A stretch of DNA of 64,000 bases, from assembly GCF_004365175.1 (NCBI RefSeq), contig NZ_SOCE01000001.1, positions 4,037,403 to 4,101,402 of the forward strand, in the 5' to 3' direction. Within the stretch, counting starts at the first letter, position 1, and the number at the start of each line of letters is the position of its first letter. A program made the position numbers and the translations under genes. Positions 29,789 through 37,571 of the stretch are shown here, in pieces. This stretch comes from Kribbella voronezhensis. GTDB taxonomy: Bacteria > Actinomycetota > Actinomycetes > Propionibacteriales > Kribbellaceae. The notes beneath the pieces were generated by a model. That model had not been told where the DNA came from, did not search any database, and saw only the letters and a list, made by a program, of their open reading frames with translations.

Positions 29789-31831
29789 TTACGGCCAAGG
29801 ACTGGGTGGTGGCGGCGGCATCACCGGCGGCCGGTCCTCGCAGTGACCGGGTGCACCGGCATCGGCCGTCCAGCCACCGTCGTTGCTGCTACCGATCAGC
29901 CGTACGTCGAACTCCGGCGTGCCCGTGAAGTGGAAAGTGCCGCAGTTGTTGACGAAAGGCGCGCCGACGTTCCGCGCGTCGACGTTCTCGAAACTGGCGA
30001 AGCCGCCGACCCGGGCGTTGACCACGTTGGTCCCGGTGCCGTCCACCTTGATGTTGCGGAAGGCAACGTTCGTCAGCGAGTAGGTGTCCTTGACCGGCCA
30101 GTCGACCACGAACATGATCGCGTTGTAGGTCGAGTCGAGGAACGAACTGTCGGTCACCTCGATCGTGCCGGACATGTCGGACTGCAGGGCGTACAGCCAG
30201 ATCGAACCGAGGCCGAGGTCCCAGTTGAGATCCCGCGGGCCGCCTCGGACGGTGGTGTTCCGGGCGAACGACAACGTTCCTTCGAACGGCGTCGAGTTGA
30301 ACCGCGAGCCCGCGTGCAAGGTGCTGCCCTCGCGGATCGGGTCGGCGACCAGGTTGTCCGTGACCGCGTTGTCCTTGCCGCCGTAGATGGCGATGTCGTT
30401 CGCCAGGACGGGAGTCTGCACGGTGTTGTGGTCGTAGACGTTGTCGTGGTTGGCCAGTCCGTCAGGGTTGGCCTCGGACCACATCGCGAGTCCGTCGTCG
30501 CCGCTGTTGCGGACGAAGTTGTTGGTCGCGCGGACGTGCGAGACACCCAGGTGCAGGTTCATCCCGTCGGCGACGGCGTCGGTGACGATGTTGTTGCGGA
30601 TCAGCAGTCCGTCCAGCGGGCCGTCCAGCCAGATGCCGACCTTGGTGTGGTGCAGATAGAGGTTCTCGATCGTCGAACCGCCGCCGATCGCGCCGCCGAT
30701 CCCGTTCACCTGGTCCGTGTCGATCCGCTCCCGGACGTCGCTCTCGATCGCGAAGTCCTCGAGGTGCACGTTGGTGCTGCCGCCGTCAGTTGCGTACTTG
30801 CCGTAGAAGCCGGGCGCGCTGTGCACCGACTTGTCCGGCGCGGGCTCGGCGAGCGGGAGCACCTTGCCCTTGATGATCGTCCACCAGTTCCCGGCGCCTC
30901 GGACGGTGACGTCGTCGACGACGATGTGCCGGTTCACCTGGTATGTGCCCGGCGGGATGTAGACGGTCCGGCCGAGCTTCTTCGCGACCGCGATGGTTCG
31001 GTCGATCGCCGGCGCCGCGTCGTACCGGCCGGTCGGGTCGGCGCCGAAAAGCCTTACGGACAAGGACTTCGGGGGCTGCTTGATCGGTGCGGCGACCTGC
31101 TCGAAGTCGGCGACGTCGAGCACCGTCCAAGCAGCCGGGGAGTTGGCGGGTAGCTGGAAGCGGACCTTGTCGCCGGCCCGGTAGGTCCTGCCGAGGAGCA
31201 GGCGCTGCTCGTCGTAGAAGTGGTTCGGCCGGAACGGCTTCGCGACCGGGTCGGGCTCAGGCTTCCACCAGCCGGGGGTCGGGTCGACGTTCGGGTCGTT
31301 GGAGAACGGATACATGCCGTAGAGCCACGCGTACTCCGACGTCAGCGTCATCGTCTGCTTGTGCCTGCCGTTGACGGTCACGTCCAAGGGCGCGCGCAGA
31401 CCGCCGCCGGACGCTGTGTCGGGGATGCTGTAGCGCAGGGTCAACGCGTTCGCAGGCTGCGACAGGGTGAACTCGACGTACTGCCCAGGCGTGGTCAGCC
31501 GTACTGCGGTACGCCCGGAAGCCTCGGCCGGCAAGGTGTAGGCCTCGCGTCCGGGACCGAGTTTCTCGCCGGTGGTGAACGCGTTCTCCGCCTCCTGCTC
31601 GACGAACCGGACGCTGGCGCCACGGCCCTTCACCAATGCGGAATCGAGGCCTGCCCTGGTGATCTTCGGGAGCGCGCCCTGACTGCTCGCGGCGGCGGCA
31701 GCGCTGGAGGCGGGTGCGACAGTCGGCATGGCCGCGGCGGACAAGGCGGCGGTGGAGAGCAAGGCCCCGATCGCCAGGCTGGTCAGTGCGAGCCGGCGTC
31801 GGGACAAGGGCTTGTGGGACACGGGCGACAT
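29789..31831 (-). CDS. Secreted right-handed beta-helix glycoside hydrolase, GH87-like
   Basis: 680 aa from ATG 31831; a TTG three codons upstream is possible. A Tat/Sec-like signal (PLSRRRLALTSLAIGALLST) is followed by a ~170-residue beta-sandwich carbohydrate-binding-like region (VEQEAENAFTTGEKLG). The beta-helix starts at VRLFGADPTGRYDAAPAID. The motifs ADGMNLHLGVSHV (Asp ~422) and NSGDDGLAMWSE (Asp ~445 and 446) resemble the three catalytic aspartates of GH87 alpha-1,3-glucanases/mycodextranases. A proline-rich tail ends the protein. Beside a GntR-controlled sugar importer, it likely releases the imported oligosaccharide; that link is inference. Confidence 0.78.
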   Translation of the reverse strand: MSPVSHKPLSRRRLALTSLAIGALLSTAALSAAAMPTVAPASSAAAAASSQGALPKITRAGLDSALVKGRGASVRFVEQEAENAFTTGEKLGPGREAYTLPAEASGRTAVRLTTPGQYVEFTLSQPANALTLRYSIPDTASGGGLRAPLDVTVNGRHKQTMTLTSEYAWLYGMYPFSNDPNVDPTPGWWKPEPDPVAKPFRPNHFYDEQRLLLGRTYRAGDKVRFQLPANSPAAWTVLDVADFEQVAAPIKQPPKSLSVRLFGADPTGRYDAAPAIDRTIAVAKKLGRTVYIPPGTYQVNRHIVVDDVTVRGAGNWWTIIKGKVLPLAEPAPDKSVHSAPGFYGKYATDGGSTNVHLEDFAIESDVRERIDTDQVNGIGGAIGGGSTIENLYLHHTKVGIWLDGPLDGLLIRNNIVTDAVADGMNLHLGVSHVRATNNFVRNSGDDGLAMWSEANPDGLANHDNVYDHNTVQTPVLANDIAIYGGKDNAVTDNLVADPIREGSTLHAGSRFNSTPFEGTLSFARNTTVRGGPRDLNWDLGLGSIWLYALQSDMSGTIEVTDSSFLDSTYNAIMFVVDWPVKDTYSLTNVAFRNIKVDGTGTNVVNARVGGFASFENVDARNVGAPFVNNCGTFHFTGTPEFDVRLIGSSNDGGWTADAGAPGHCEDRPPVMPPPPPSPWP

Positions 31832-31958
31832 CCCCCTCAACTGAACGGCCGCACCTGCTCATCGAGGTACGACAGGCGTCACCGCTTGGGCCCGGACGAT
31901 ACGCATCCCGACGATTGGCTGCAAGATCTCGACAACGGGAAGTAATTTCCCGCGTCTG

Positions 31959-32648
31959 TCAGATCTGCGGTACTGGTCTGAGGGCTCGGAGCCAGAGTTC
32001 TGTCTGGGCGATGTGGGCGGAGGCGGCAGTGGCCGCGGCCGCCGGATCGCGGCCGGCGATCGCGGCGAGGATGGCGCGGTGGCCGCGGTCGCTGGTCTGC
32101 TTGATCGCGTCGAAGTCGGCGCCCGGTTCGAAGATCCGGTAGTGGCCGCCGCGGCCGCGGATCACCCCGGTCAGCGCGGTCACGGTCGGGTTGCCGCCCG
32201 CAGTACAGATGGCGTCGTGGAACTCGGCGTCGAGGGCTTGGATCTCCGCGGCGTCGGTGGTGGCCTCGAGGCGGTCGAGGATGTCGCCGAGGCGGGTCTC
32301 GAGGTCGTCGTCCTGCCGGGCGGCGGCCGCCGCGGTGGCATGAGCTTCGAGGACCCGGCGTACTTCGAGGAGTTCGAGCACTCCTTCGAGCGGGATCAGC
32401 TCGACCGACAGGGAGAAGCGGCTGATGATCTCGGCCGGGTCGAGGGCGGAGACGTAGGTGCCCGAACCGTGCCGGGACTCGATCACGCCGAGCGCGGCGA
32501 GCGAGCGGGTCGCCTCCCGGAGCGAGCTGCGGGACACGCCCAGGCGATCGCAGAGTTCCGGCTCCGGCGGGAACTTCTGTCCGGGGCCGAGGGTCCCGGA
32601 TGCGATCATCTGCCGCAGTCCGGCCAGCGCCTTGTCCGTGGCTGCCAT
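31959..32648 (-). CDS. GntR-family regulator, FadR subfamily
   Basis: 229 aa from ATG 32648, preceded by GGGGAGG. The N-terminal winged HTH reads LGPGQKFPPEPELCDRLGVS, then SLREATRSLAALGVIESRHG and SGTYV. The all-helical FCD ligand domain has EVRRVLEAHATAAAA, DAEFHDAI and the late HRAILAAIAGRD with metal-ligand histidines. It is divergent from the sugar ABC operon; two adjacent inverted repeats in between are candidate operators. Confidence 0.93.
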   Translation of the reverse strand: MAATDKALAGLRQMIASGTLGPGQKFPPEPELCDRLGVSRSSLREATRSLAALGVIESRHGSGTYVSALDPAEIISRFSLSVELIPLEGVLELLEVRRVLEAHATAAAAARQDDDLETRLGDILDRLEATTDAAEIQALDAEFHDAICTAGGNPTVTALTGVIRGRGGHYRIFEPGADFDAIKQTSDRGHRAILAAIAGRDPAAAATAASAHIAQTELWLRALRPVPQI

Positions 32649-32681
32649 CGGCACCTCCCCTTCGGTCGCCCAGAGTATGTG

Positions 32682-32699
32682 CTGAGGATAAGTCCTCAG
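32682..32699. promoter_or_regulatory. Inverted repeat A, candidate GntR operator
   Basis: CTGAGGA (32682-32688) and TCCTCAG (32693-32699) with a 4-nt centre. It lies 33 bp upstream of the GntR-family start and directly abuts inverted repeat B. Confidence 0.6.
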
Positions 32700-32730
32700 A
32701 GCACTTGCGGCCAGGCTGTCCGCAAGTGCT
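32700..32730. promoter_or_regulatory. Inverted repeat B, candidate GntR operator
   Basis: AGCACTTGCGG (32700-32710) and CCGCAAGTGCT (32720-32730), perfect over 11 bp, 9-nt spacer. It lies 120 bp before the solute-binding-protein start. The spacing is wider than a simple FadR-type site, so a cruciform or another regulator is also possible. Confidence 0.65.
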
Positions 32731-32850
32731 TGTCGAGCAAGCGTAAGTCTGGCAAGGTTCAGGGATCGGTTGACCGAGTCATCAGATGTCAGAGCAAAGT
32801 TTGGGCAGAACTCTGGCACCCCTGGCCCACATCCCCTGAGGAGAAGCGCC

Positions 32851-34152
32851 ATGCGCTACCGACAGATGTTCGCATCGATCGCCGCGGCCGCCGTGGTCGC
32901 GGCGGTGGCGGCCTGCGGCCCCGGCCCGGCCGATAAGGCGAACGGTGAGGTCAAGCTGCAGATGGTCGAGAGTCTGACCAACCCGACCAGGACCGCGCTG
33001 CTGAAGAAGCTGATCGCCGACTTCGAGGCGAAGAACAGCGGCATCAAGGTGCAGCTCATCTCGCCGCCGACCAACCAGGCGGACCAGAAGATCCAGCAGA
33101 TGCTCCAGTCCGGCAAGGGCGTCGACGTGCTGGAGGTCCGCGACACCACCGTCGGCCCGTTCTCCACCAACAAGTGGATCTACGACATGGCCCCCGAACT
33201 GAAGGGCTGGGACGGCCTGAGCGCGCTGACCGAGAACGCGCTCAAGGTGACCCAGCAAGGCGGCAAGTCCTACATGGTGCCGTACGGCTTCTACGGACTG
33301 TCGCTTTTCTACCGCAAGGACCTCGTGCAGCAGGCCGGATTCAGCGGCCCGCCGAAGAGCTGGGCCGAGCTGGTCGAGCAGGCGAAGAAGATCAACGACC
33401 CGGCGAAGAACCGGTACGGGTACTCGTTCCGCGGGGGACTCGGCGCGGGCGGCAACGCGGTCGCGATCATCTCGGGTTACGTGATCGACGAGCTCAACCA
33501 CGACAACGCGTTCAAGCTGACCGACGGCAAGACCATCTTCTCCTCGCCGAAGGCCGTCGACGCGCTCAACCTGTACCTCGATCTGTTCAAGAACGCCTCG
33601 CCGAAGTCCTCGGTCAGCTGGGGCTATCCCGAAATGGTGCAGGGCTTCACCTCCGGCACCACCGGCTTCCTGCTCCAGGACCCGGAGGTGATCGCAACGG
33701 TCAAGGAATCCAAGACGATCAAGGAAGACCAGTGGGGTACCGCGCCGCTTCCGGTCGGTCCCACCGGCAAGGCCGCGCAGCCACTGGCCAACGCGGGCTG
33801 GGGCGTTGCCCAGGGCAGTGAACACAAGGCCGAGGCGGTGAAGCTGGTCAAGTTCCTCACCTCCGGCGACGCGGCGATGACGTTCTCGAAGGAGAACAGC
33901 CTGGTCCCGATCCTGAAGAGCGCGGCGGACGACCCGTACTTCAAGGACGGCCCCTGGGCGTCGTACGTCGCGATGAACTCGTCCCCGGACACCTACATCG
34001 TGGTGACGCAGCCGCGCGGGGTGCCGTGGTCGACCGAATGGGGCAACAAGTCCGACGCCGACGTACAGAAGCTGATCACCGGCAAGGCGCAGCCGGCGGA
34101 GATCCTGAAGGGCTGGGACGACTACTGGACCCAGAAGTGGGCCGGGAAGTGA
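32851..34152 (+). CDS. Sugar ABC transporter substrate-binding lipoprotein
   Basis: 433 aa from ATG 32851, preceded by GAGGAGAAG. A short lipoprotein signal has the lipobox AVAAC with Cys near residue 22. The family-1 solute-binding pattern follows: VKLQMVESLTNPTRTALLKK, GKGVDVLEVRDT, GKSYMVPYGFYGLSLFYRKD, PKSWAELVEQAKKIN and VKLVKFLTSGDAAM. It captures an oligosaccharide outside the membrane and delivers it to the two permeases that follow. Confidence 0.95.
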   Translation: MRYRQMFASIAAAAVVAAVAACGPGPADKANGEVKLQMVESLTNPTRTALLKKLIADFEAKNSGIKVQLISPPTNQADQKIQQMLQSGKGVDVLEVRDTTVGPFSTNKWIYDMAPELKGWDGLSALTENALKVTQQGGKSYMVPYGFYGLSLFYRKDLVQQAGFSGPPKSWAELVEQAKKINDPAKNRYGYSFRGGLGAGGNAVAIISGYVIDELNHDNAFKLTDGKTIFSSPKAVDALNLYLDLFKNASPKSSVSWGYPEMVQGFTSGTTGFLLQDPEVIATVKESKTIKEDQWGTAPLPVGPTGKAAQPLANAGWGVAQGSEHKAEAVKLVKFLTSGDAAMTFSKENSLVPILKSAADDPYFKDGPWASYVAMNSSPDTYIVVTQPRGVPWSTEWGNKSDADVQKLITGKAQPAEILKGWDDYWTQKWAGK

Positions 34153-34156
34153 GCTG

Positions 34157-35122
34157 ATGGCTGTCCTCCAAACAGAGCGGCCGGTCCGCCGGCCGCCCGC
34201 CCGGACAAGTCACCGACGGCAGTTCACCGGCCGTACTGCGTTGGTCCTGCTCGCCTTCATGCTGCCCGCGATCGTGTTCGTGGCGCTGTTCACCTACTAC
34301 CCGTTGCTGAACGGCATCCAGATGGCGTTCCGCAACTACAACCTGAACGACCTGTCGGACACCTCCTGGGTGGGCCTGAAGAACTTCCGCACCTTGCTGC
34401 ACGACGACATGTTCCGCGGCACGGTGAAGAACTCGGTCGTCTGGGTGGTCGGTTCGCTGGTGCCGCAGTTCCTGATCGGCTTCGCGATGGCGCTCTGGTT
34501 GCGGCGCAAGTTCAGGTTCCGCGGCACCTACCAGGCACTGGTGTTCTTTCCCTGGGCGGTCTCCGGCTTCCTGATCGGCATCCTGTTCCGCTGGATGTTC
34601 AACGGTGAGTTCGGCGTGGTCAACGACCTGCTGATGAAGGCGCACCTGATCGACACCCCGGTGCCGTGGCTGGCCGACGCGAAGTACGCGATGGTCGCGG
34701 TGATCGTCGCGAACGTCTGGTACGGCGTGACGTTCTTCGCGATCATGATCCTGGCCGCGCTCCAGTCGGTGCCGGACGAGCTGTACGAGGCGGCCGCGAT
34801 CGACGGCGCGGGCAAGGTGCGCACCCTGTTCGGTATCACCATCCCGTCGATCCGGACCACGCTCGCCCTGACGGTCCTGCTCCGGGTGATCTGGATCTTC
34901 AACTCGCCCGAGTTGATCTTCGGGATGACCGGTGGTGGCCCGGCGAACGCGACCCATACGGTCACGTCGTACATGATCCAGGTCACCCAGGAGGGCGACT
35001 ACGGCCGCGCCTCGGCGATGGGGGTGATGGTGGTGTTCGTGCTGATCCTGTTCGCGATCTTCTACCTGCTCGCGATCCGGCCCAGAACACCCCGTACTAC
35101 GGCACGAAAGGTGGCCGGATGA
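34157..35122 (+). CDS. Sugar ABC transporter permease, MalF type
   Basis: 321 aa, six main membrane segments. The EAA loop reads LYEAAAIDGAGKVRTLFGITIPSIRTT. It starts 4 bp after the binding-protein stop and overlaps the second permease by 4 bp (ATGA). No ATPase gene follows, so a shared MsiK-type ATPase encoded elsewhere is expected, as is common for actinobacterial sugar importers. Confidence 0.95.
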   Translation: MAVLQTERPVRRPPARTSHRRQFTGRTALVLLAFMLPAIVFVALFTYYPLLNGIQMAFRNYNLNDLSDTSWVGLKNFRTLLHDDMFRGTVKNSVVWVVGSLVPQFLIGFAMALWLRRKFRFRGTYQALVFFPWAVSGFLIGILFRWMFNGEFGVVNDLLMKAHLIDTPVPWLADAKYAMVAVIVANVWYGVTFFAIMILAALQSVPDELYEAAAIDGAGKVRTLFGITIPSIRTTLALTVLLRVIWIFNSPELIFGMTGGGPANATHTVTSYMIQVTQEGDYGRASAMGVMVVFVLILFAIFYLLAIRPRTPRTTARKVAG

Positions 35123-35955
35123 TCCGCTCCGAAACCCTGGCCGGCCGGATCGCGAGGTTCGGCGGCCTCGGGATCTGCCTGCTGTTCACCGTGTTCCCGC
35201 TCTACTGGATCCTGGTCACGTCGTTCAAGGCTCCGGGCACGATCTTCGCCTACCCGCTGAAGTACTGGCCGGGTGACTTCTCACTGGACAACTACCGCGG
35301 GCTCTTCAGCCAGTCGAACTTCGCGGTCTTCCTGGTCAACAGCCTGATCGTCTCGACGGTGGCGGCGGCACTGTCGACAGTGATCTCGTTGCTCTCGGCG
35401 TACGTGCTGGCGCGGTTCGAGTTCGTCTCCAAGGGCGCGGTCATGGGCGCGTTCCTGGTCACCCAGATGATCCCTGGTTTCATCGCCCTGGGGTCGCTCT
35501 ACATCCTGATGACGAAGCTGTACCTGGTCGACAGCAGGTGGGGTCTGGTGCTCGTCTACGTCGCGGTCTCGATCCCGCTCTGCACGGTGATGTTGCGCGG
35601 GTTCTTCGAGAACGTGCCGGCCTCGCTGGAGGAGGCCGCGATGGTGGACGGCTGCTCGCGGCTGTCGGCGCTGTTCCGGGTGCTGGTCCCGGTGATGACG
35701 CCGGGTTTGGCCGCGTCGTACATCTTCAACTTCGTGAACTGCTGGAACGAACTGTTCCTGTCGGTCACCCTGCTGAACAGCGACAACAACAAGACGATCC
35801 CGGCCGCCCTGAACGGCTTCATCAGCAGCTACAACATCGACTGGGGTTCGATGTCGGCGGCCGCGGTCCTGTCCATCGTCCCCACCATGGTCCTGTTCGC
35901 CTTCGCCAGTCGCTACATCGTCGAAGGCCTCACCGCCGGCGCCGTGAAGGAGTGA
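35119..35955 (+). CDS. Sugar ABC transporter permease, MalG type
   Basis: 278 aa from ATG 35119. The EAA loop is LEEAAMVDGCSRLSALFRVLVPVMTPGL; the C-terminus ending VEGLTAGAVKE is the classic MalG-type ending. It is the last gene of the importer operon; no ATP-binding subunit is encoded here. The stop codon is part of the leader motif at 35951, repeated before the SDR gene. Confidence 0.95.
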   Translation: MIRSETLAGRIARFGGLGICLLFTVFPLYWILVTSFKAPGTIFAYPLKYWPGDFSLDNYRGLFSQSNFAVFLVNSLIVSTVAAALSTVISLLSAYVLARFEFVSKGAVMGAFLVTQMIPGFIALGSLYILMTKLYLVDSRWGLVLVYVAVSIPLCTVMLRGFFENVPASLEEAAMVDGCSRLSALFRVLVPVMTPGLAASYIFNFVNCWNELFLSVTLLNSDNNKTIPAALNGFISSYNIDWGSMSAAAVLSIVPTMVLFAFASRYIVEGLTAGAVKE

Positions 35956-35983
35956 CAGACTGAGGCCGGCGTCGACGGGAGGA
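35951..35983 (+). promoter_or_regulatory. Duplicated leader motif, copy 1
   Basis: AGTGACAGACTG, then nine variable bases, then TCGACGGGAGGA including the ribosome site. The same 33-bp layout recurs at 36746-36778 before a different gene. Confidence 0.7.
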
Positions 35984-35991
35984 CCAGAGTT

Positions 35992-36747
35992 GTGACCGGG
36001 GTACGGCTCTACTCGGGCGGGTCGGCCGGCGGCGACGAAGCGATGCAGCTGGCTGTGGCGCATGCGCTGGTCCGGCGCGCCTCGAGCGGTGAGCTGACGG
36101 AGGCGTTGCGCATCTATCGGCCGGCCGCGCCCGTGGTCGTCTTCGGCCGACGGGACACACGGCTCCCCGGCTTCCAAGCCGCAGTACGGGCTGCTCGTTC
36201 AGCGGGTTTCGAGCCGCTGGTGCGAGCGGTCGGTGGGCGTCCGGTCGCCTACACGTCCGAGGCGCTGGTGGTCGACCACGTCAAACACGAGCCGCTGGCG
36301 CCCGACGGCCTCGAAACGCGCTTCCAGTACTACGGTTCGCTGTATGCCGATGTCCTGCGAGAGCTCGGCATCCACGCACGAGTCGGCGCAGTACCGGGTG
36401 AATACTGCCCGGGCGCCCACAGCGTCAACGCCCGCGGCGTCGTCAAGCTCGTCGGCACCGGCCAACGCGTGGTACGCAACGCCTGGCTCTTCAGCACTCT
36501 CGTTGTGGTCGGCGGCGACGACCTCCTCCGCCCCCTCCTGACCGACATCTACCACCGCCTCGACCTCCCTTTCGACGCAGCCTCGGTCGGCTCCTTGTCG
36601 ACAGAACTCCCCGGCCTGACCGTCGCCACCGTCGAACACTGCATCCTCACCGCCTACAACGCAGAAGGCTCCGCACCACTGGAGGACGCAACCCTTCAAC
36701 TGGCCGCCACCCTGGCCCCCGACCACGCAGCTGAGAGCGCCAACTAG
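35992..36747 (+). CDS. Lipoate/biotin protein ligase-family protein (LplA-like)
   Basis: 251 aa from GTG 35992. It shows the LplA/LipB layout: YSGGSAGGDEAMQLAVAHAL, PAAPVVVFGRRDTRL, VRAVGGRPVAY, VPGEYCPGAHSV and GVVKLVGTGQRVVRNAWLFS, where the lysine of VKLVGTGQR fits the lipoyl-AMP-binding Lys. It could salvage lipoate or octanoate, or act as an amidotransferase. No lipoyl-domain gene is nearby. A GGGAGGA site lies 8 nt before the start. Confidence 0.85.
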   Translation: MTGVRLYSGGSAGGDEAMQLAVAHALVRRASSGELTEALRIYRPAAPVVVFGRRDTRLPGFQAAVRAARSAGFEPLVRAVGGRPVAYTSEALVVDHVKHEPLAPDGLETRFQYYGSLYADVLRELGIHARVGAVPGEYCPGAHSVNARGVVKLVGTGQRVVRNAWLFSTLVVVGGDDLLRPLLTDIYHRLDLPFDAASVGSLSTELPGLTVATVEHCILTAYNAEGSAPLEDATLQLAATLAPDHAAESAN

Positions 36748-36778
36748 TGACAGACTGGCTGGGTCATCGACGGGAGGA
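36746..36778 (+). promoter_or_regulatory. Duplicated leader motif, copy 2
   Basis: Same two 12-bp blocks as copy 1 (AGTGACAGACTG and TCGACGGGAGGA), with the same 9-nt gap of different sequence. It overlaps the stop of the LplA-like gene and supplies the ribosome site of the SDR gene. Confidence 0.7.
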
Positions 36779-36785
36779 ATGAGCT

Positions 36786-37553
36786 GTGGCGACAGCGCTC
36801 ATCACTGGACCTACTGCGGGAATCGGCCGGGCCTTTGCGGACAAGTTGGCGGCTGAGGGGTACGACCTGGTCCTGGTCGCGCGGGACGAGGCGCGGCTGA
36901 AGGAGGTCGCCACGGAGCTCACCCAGTTGCACGGGGTGACTTGTGAGGTGCTGGCGGCGGATCTGACGGAGCCCGAGCAACTCGCCCGCGTCGAGCAGCG
37001 GTTCGGCACCGGGCCGATCGAAGTACTGGTGAACAACGCCGGCTTCGGGCAGAAGAAGCCGTTCTGGGCGAACCCGATCGAGGTCGAGGAGAAGCAGCTC
37101 GATCTCCTGGTCCGCGTGGTACTGCGGCTCACCCACGCCGCCGTACTGCCGATGATCGAACGCGGCTCCGGTGCGGTGATCAACGTGTCGTCGGTCGCGG
37201 GCTTCCTCCAGCGTGGCAGCTACAGCGCGCACAAGTCGTGGGTTACGAACTTCACCGCCGGGTTGGCGATCGAGCTGCACTCCAAGGGCGTCGCCGTGAT
37301 GGCGCTCTGCCCCGGCTTCGTCCACACCGAGTTCCACGAGCGGATGGGAATGGACAAGACGATCATCCCGTCCTTCCTGTGGCTGGACGCGACCGACCTG
37401 GTCGACGAGGCCTGGTCCGACCTGATGCGCGGCAAGGCGATCTCCATCCCCAGCCGCCGCTACAAACTCATCGCCGCCGCCGCCCGCTACACCCCCCGAA
37501 CCCTGATAGCCCGCCTCTCCACCGTCGGCCTGGACGGCCGCCGCCGAGCCTGA
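36786..37553 (+). CDS. Short-chain dehydrogenase/reductase
   Basis: 255 aa from GTG 36786. Classical SDR features: a TGPTAGIGRAFADKLA glycine motif (slightly unusual GPTAGIG), VNNAGFGQKK, INVSSVAGFLQRG with the catalytic Ser, and the YSAHKSW box with catalytic Tyr and Lys (YxxxK). A PGFVHTEFHERMG segment follows. NAD(P)-dependent oxidoreductase of unknown substrate, similar to DltE-like or general short-chain dehydrogenases. Confidence 0.93.
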   Translation: MATALITGPTAGIGRAFADKLAAEGYDLVLVARDEARLKEVATELTQLHGVTCEVLAADLTEPEQLARVEQRFGTGPIEVLVNNAGFGQKKPFWANPIEVEEKQLDLLVRVVLRLTHAAVLPMIERGSGAVINVSSVAGFLQRGSYSAHKSWVTNFTAGLAIELHSKGVAVMALCPGFVHTEFHERMGMDKTIIPSFLWLDATDLVDEAWSDLMRGKAISIPSRRYKLIAAAARYTPRTLIARLSTVGLDGRRRA

Positions 37554-37571
37554 AGCCGCCATCCGCCCCAG

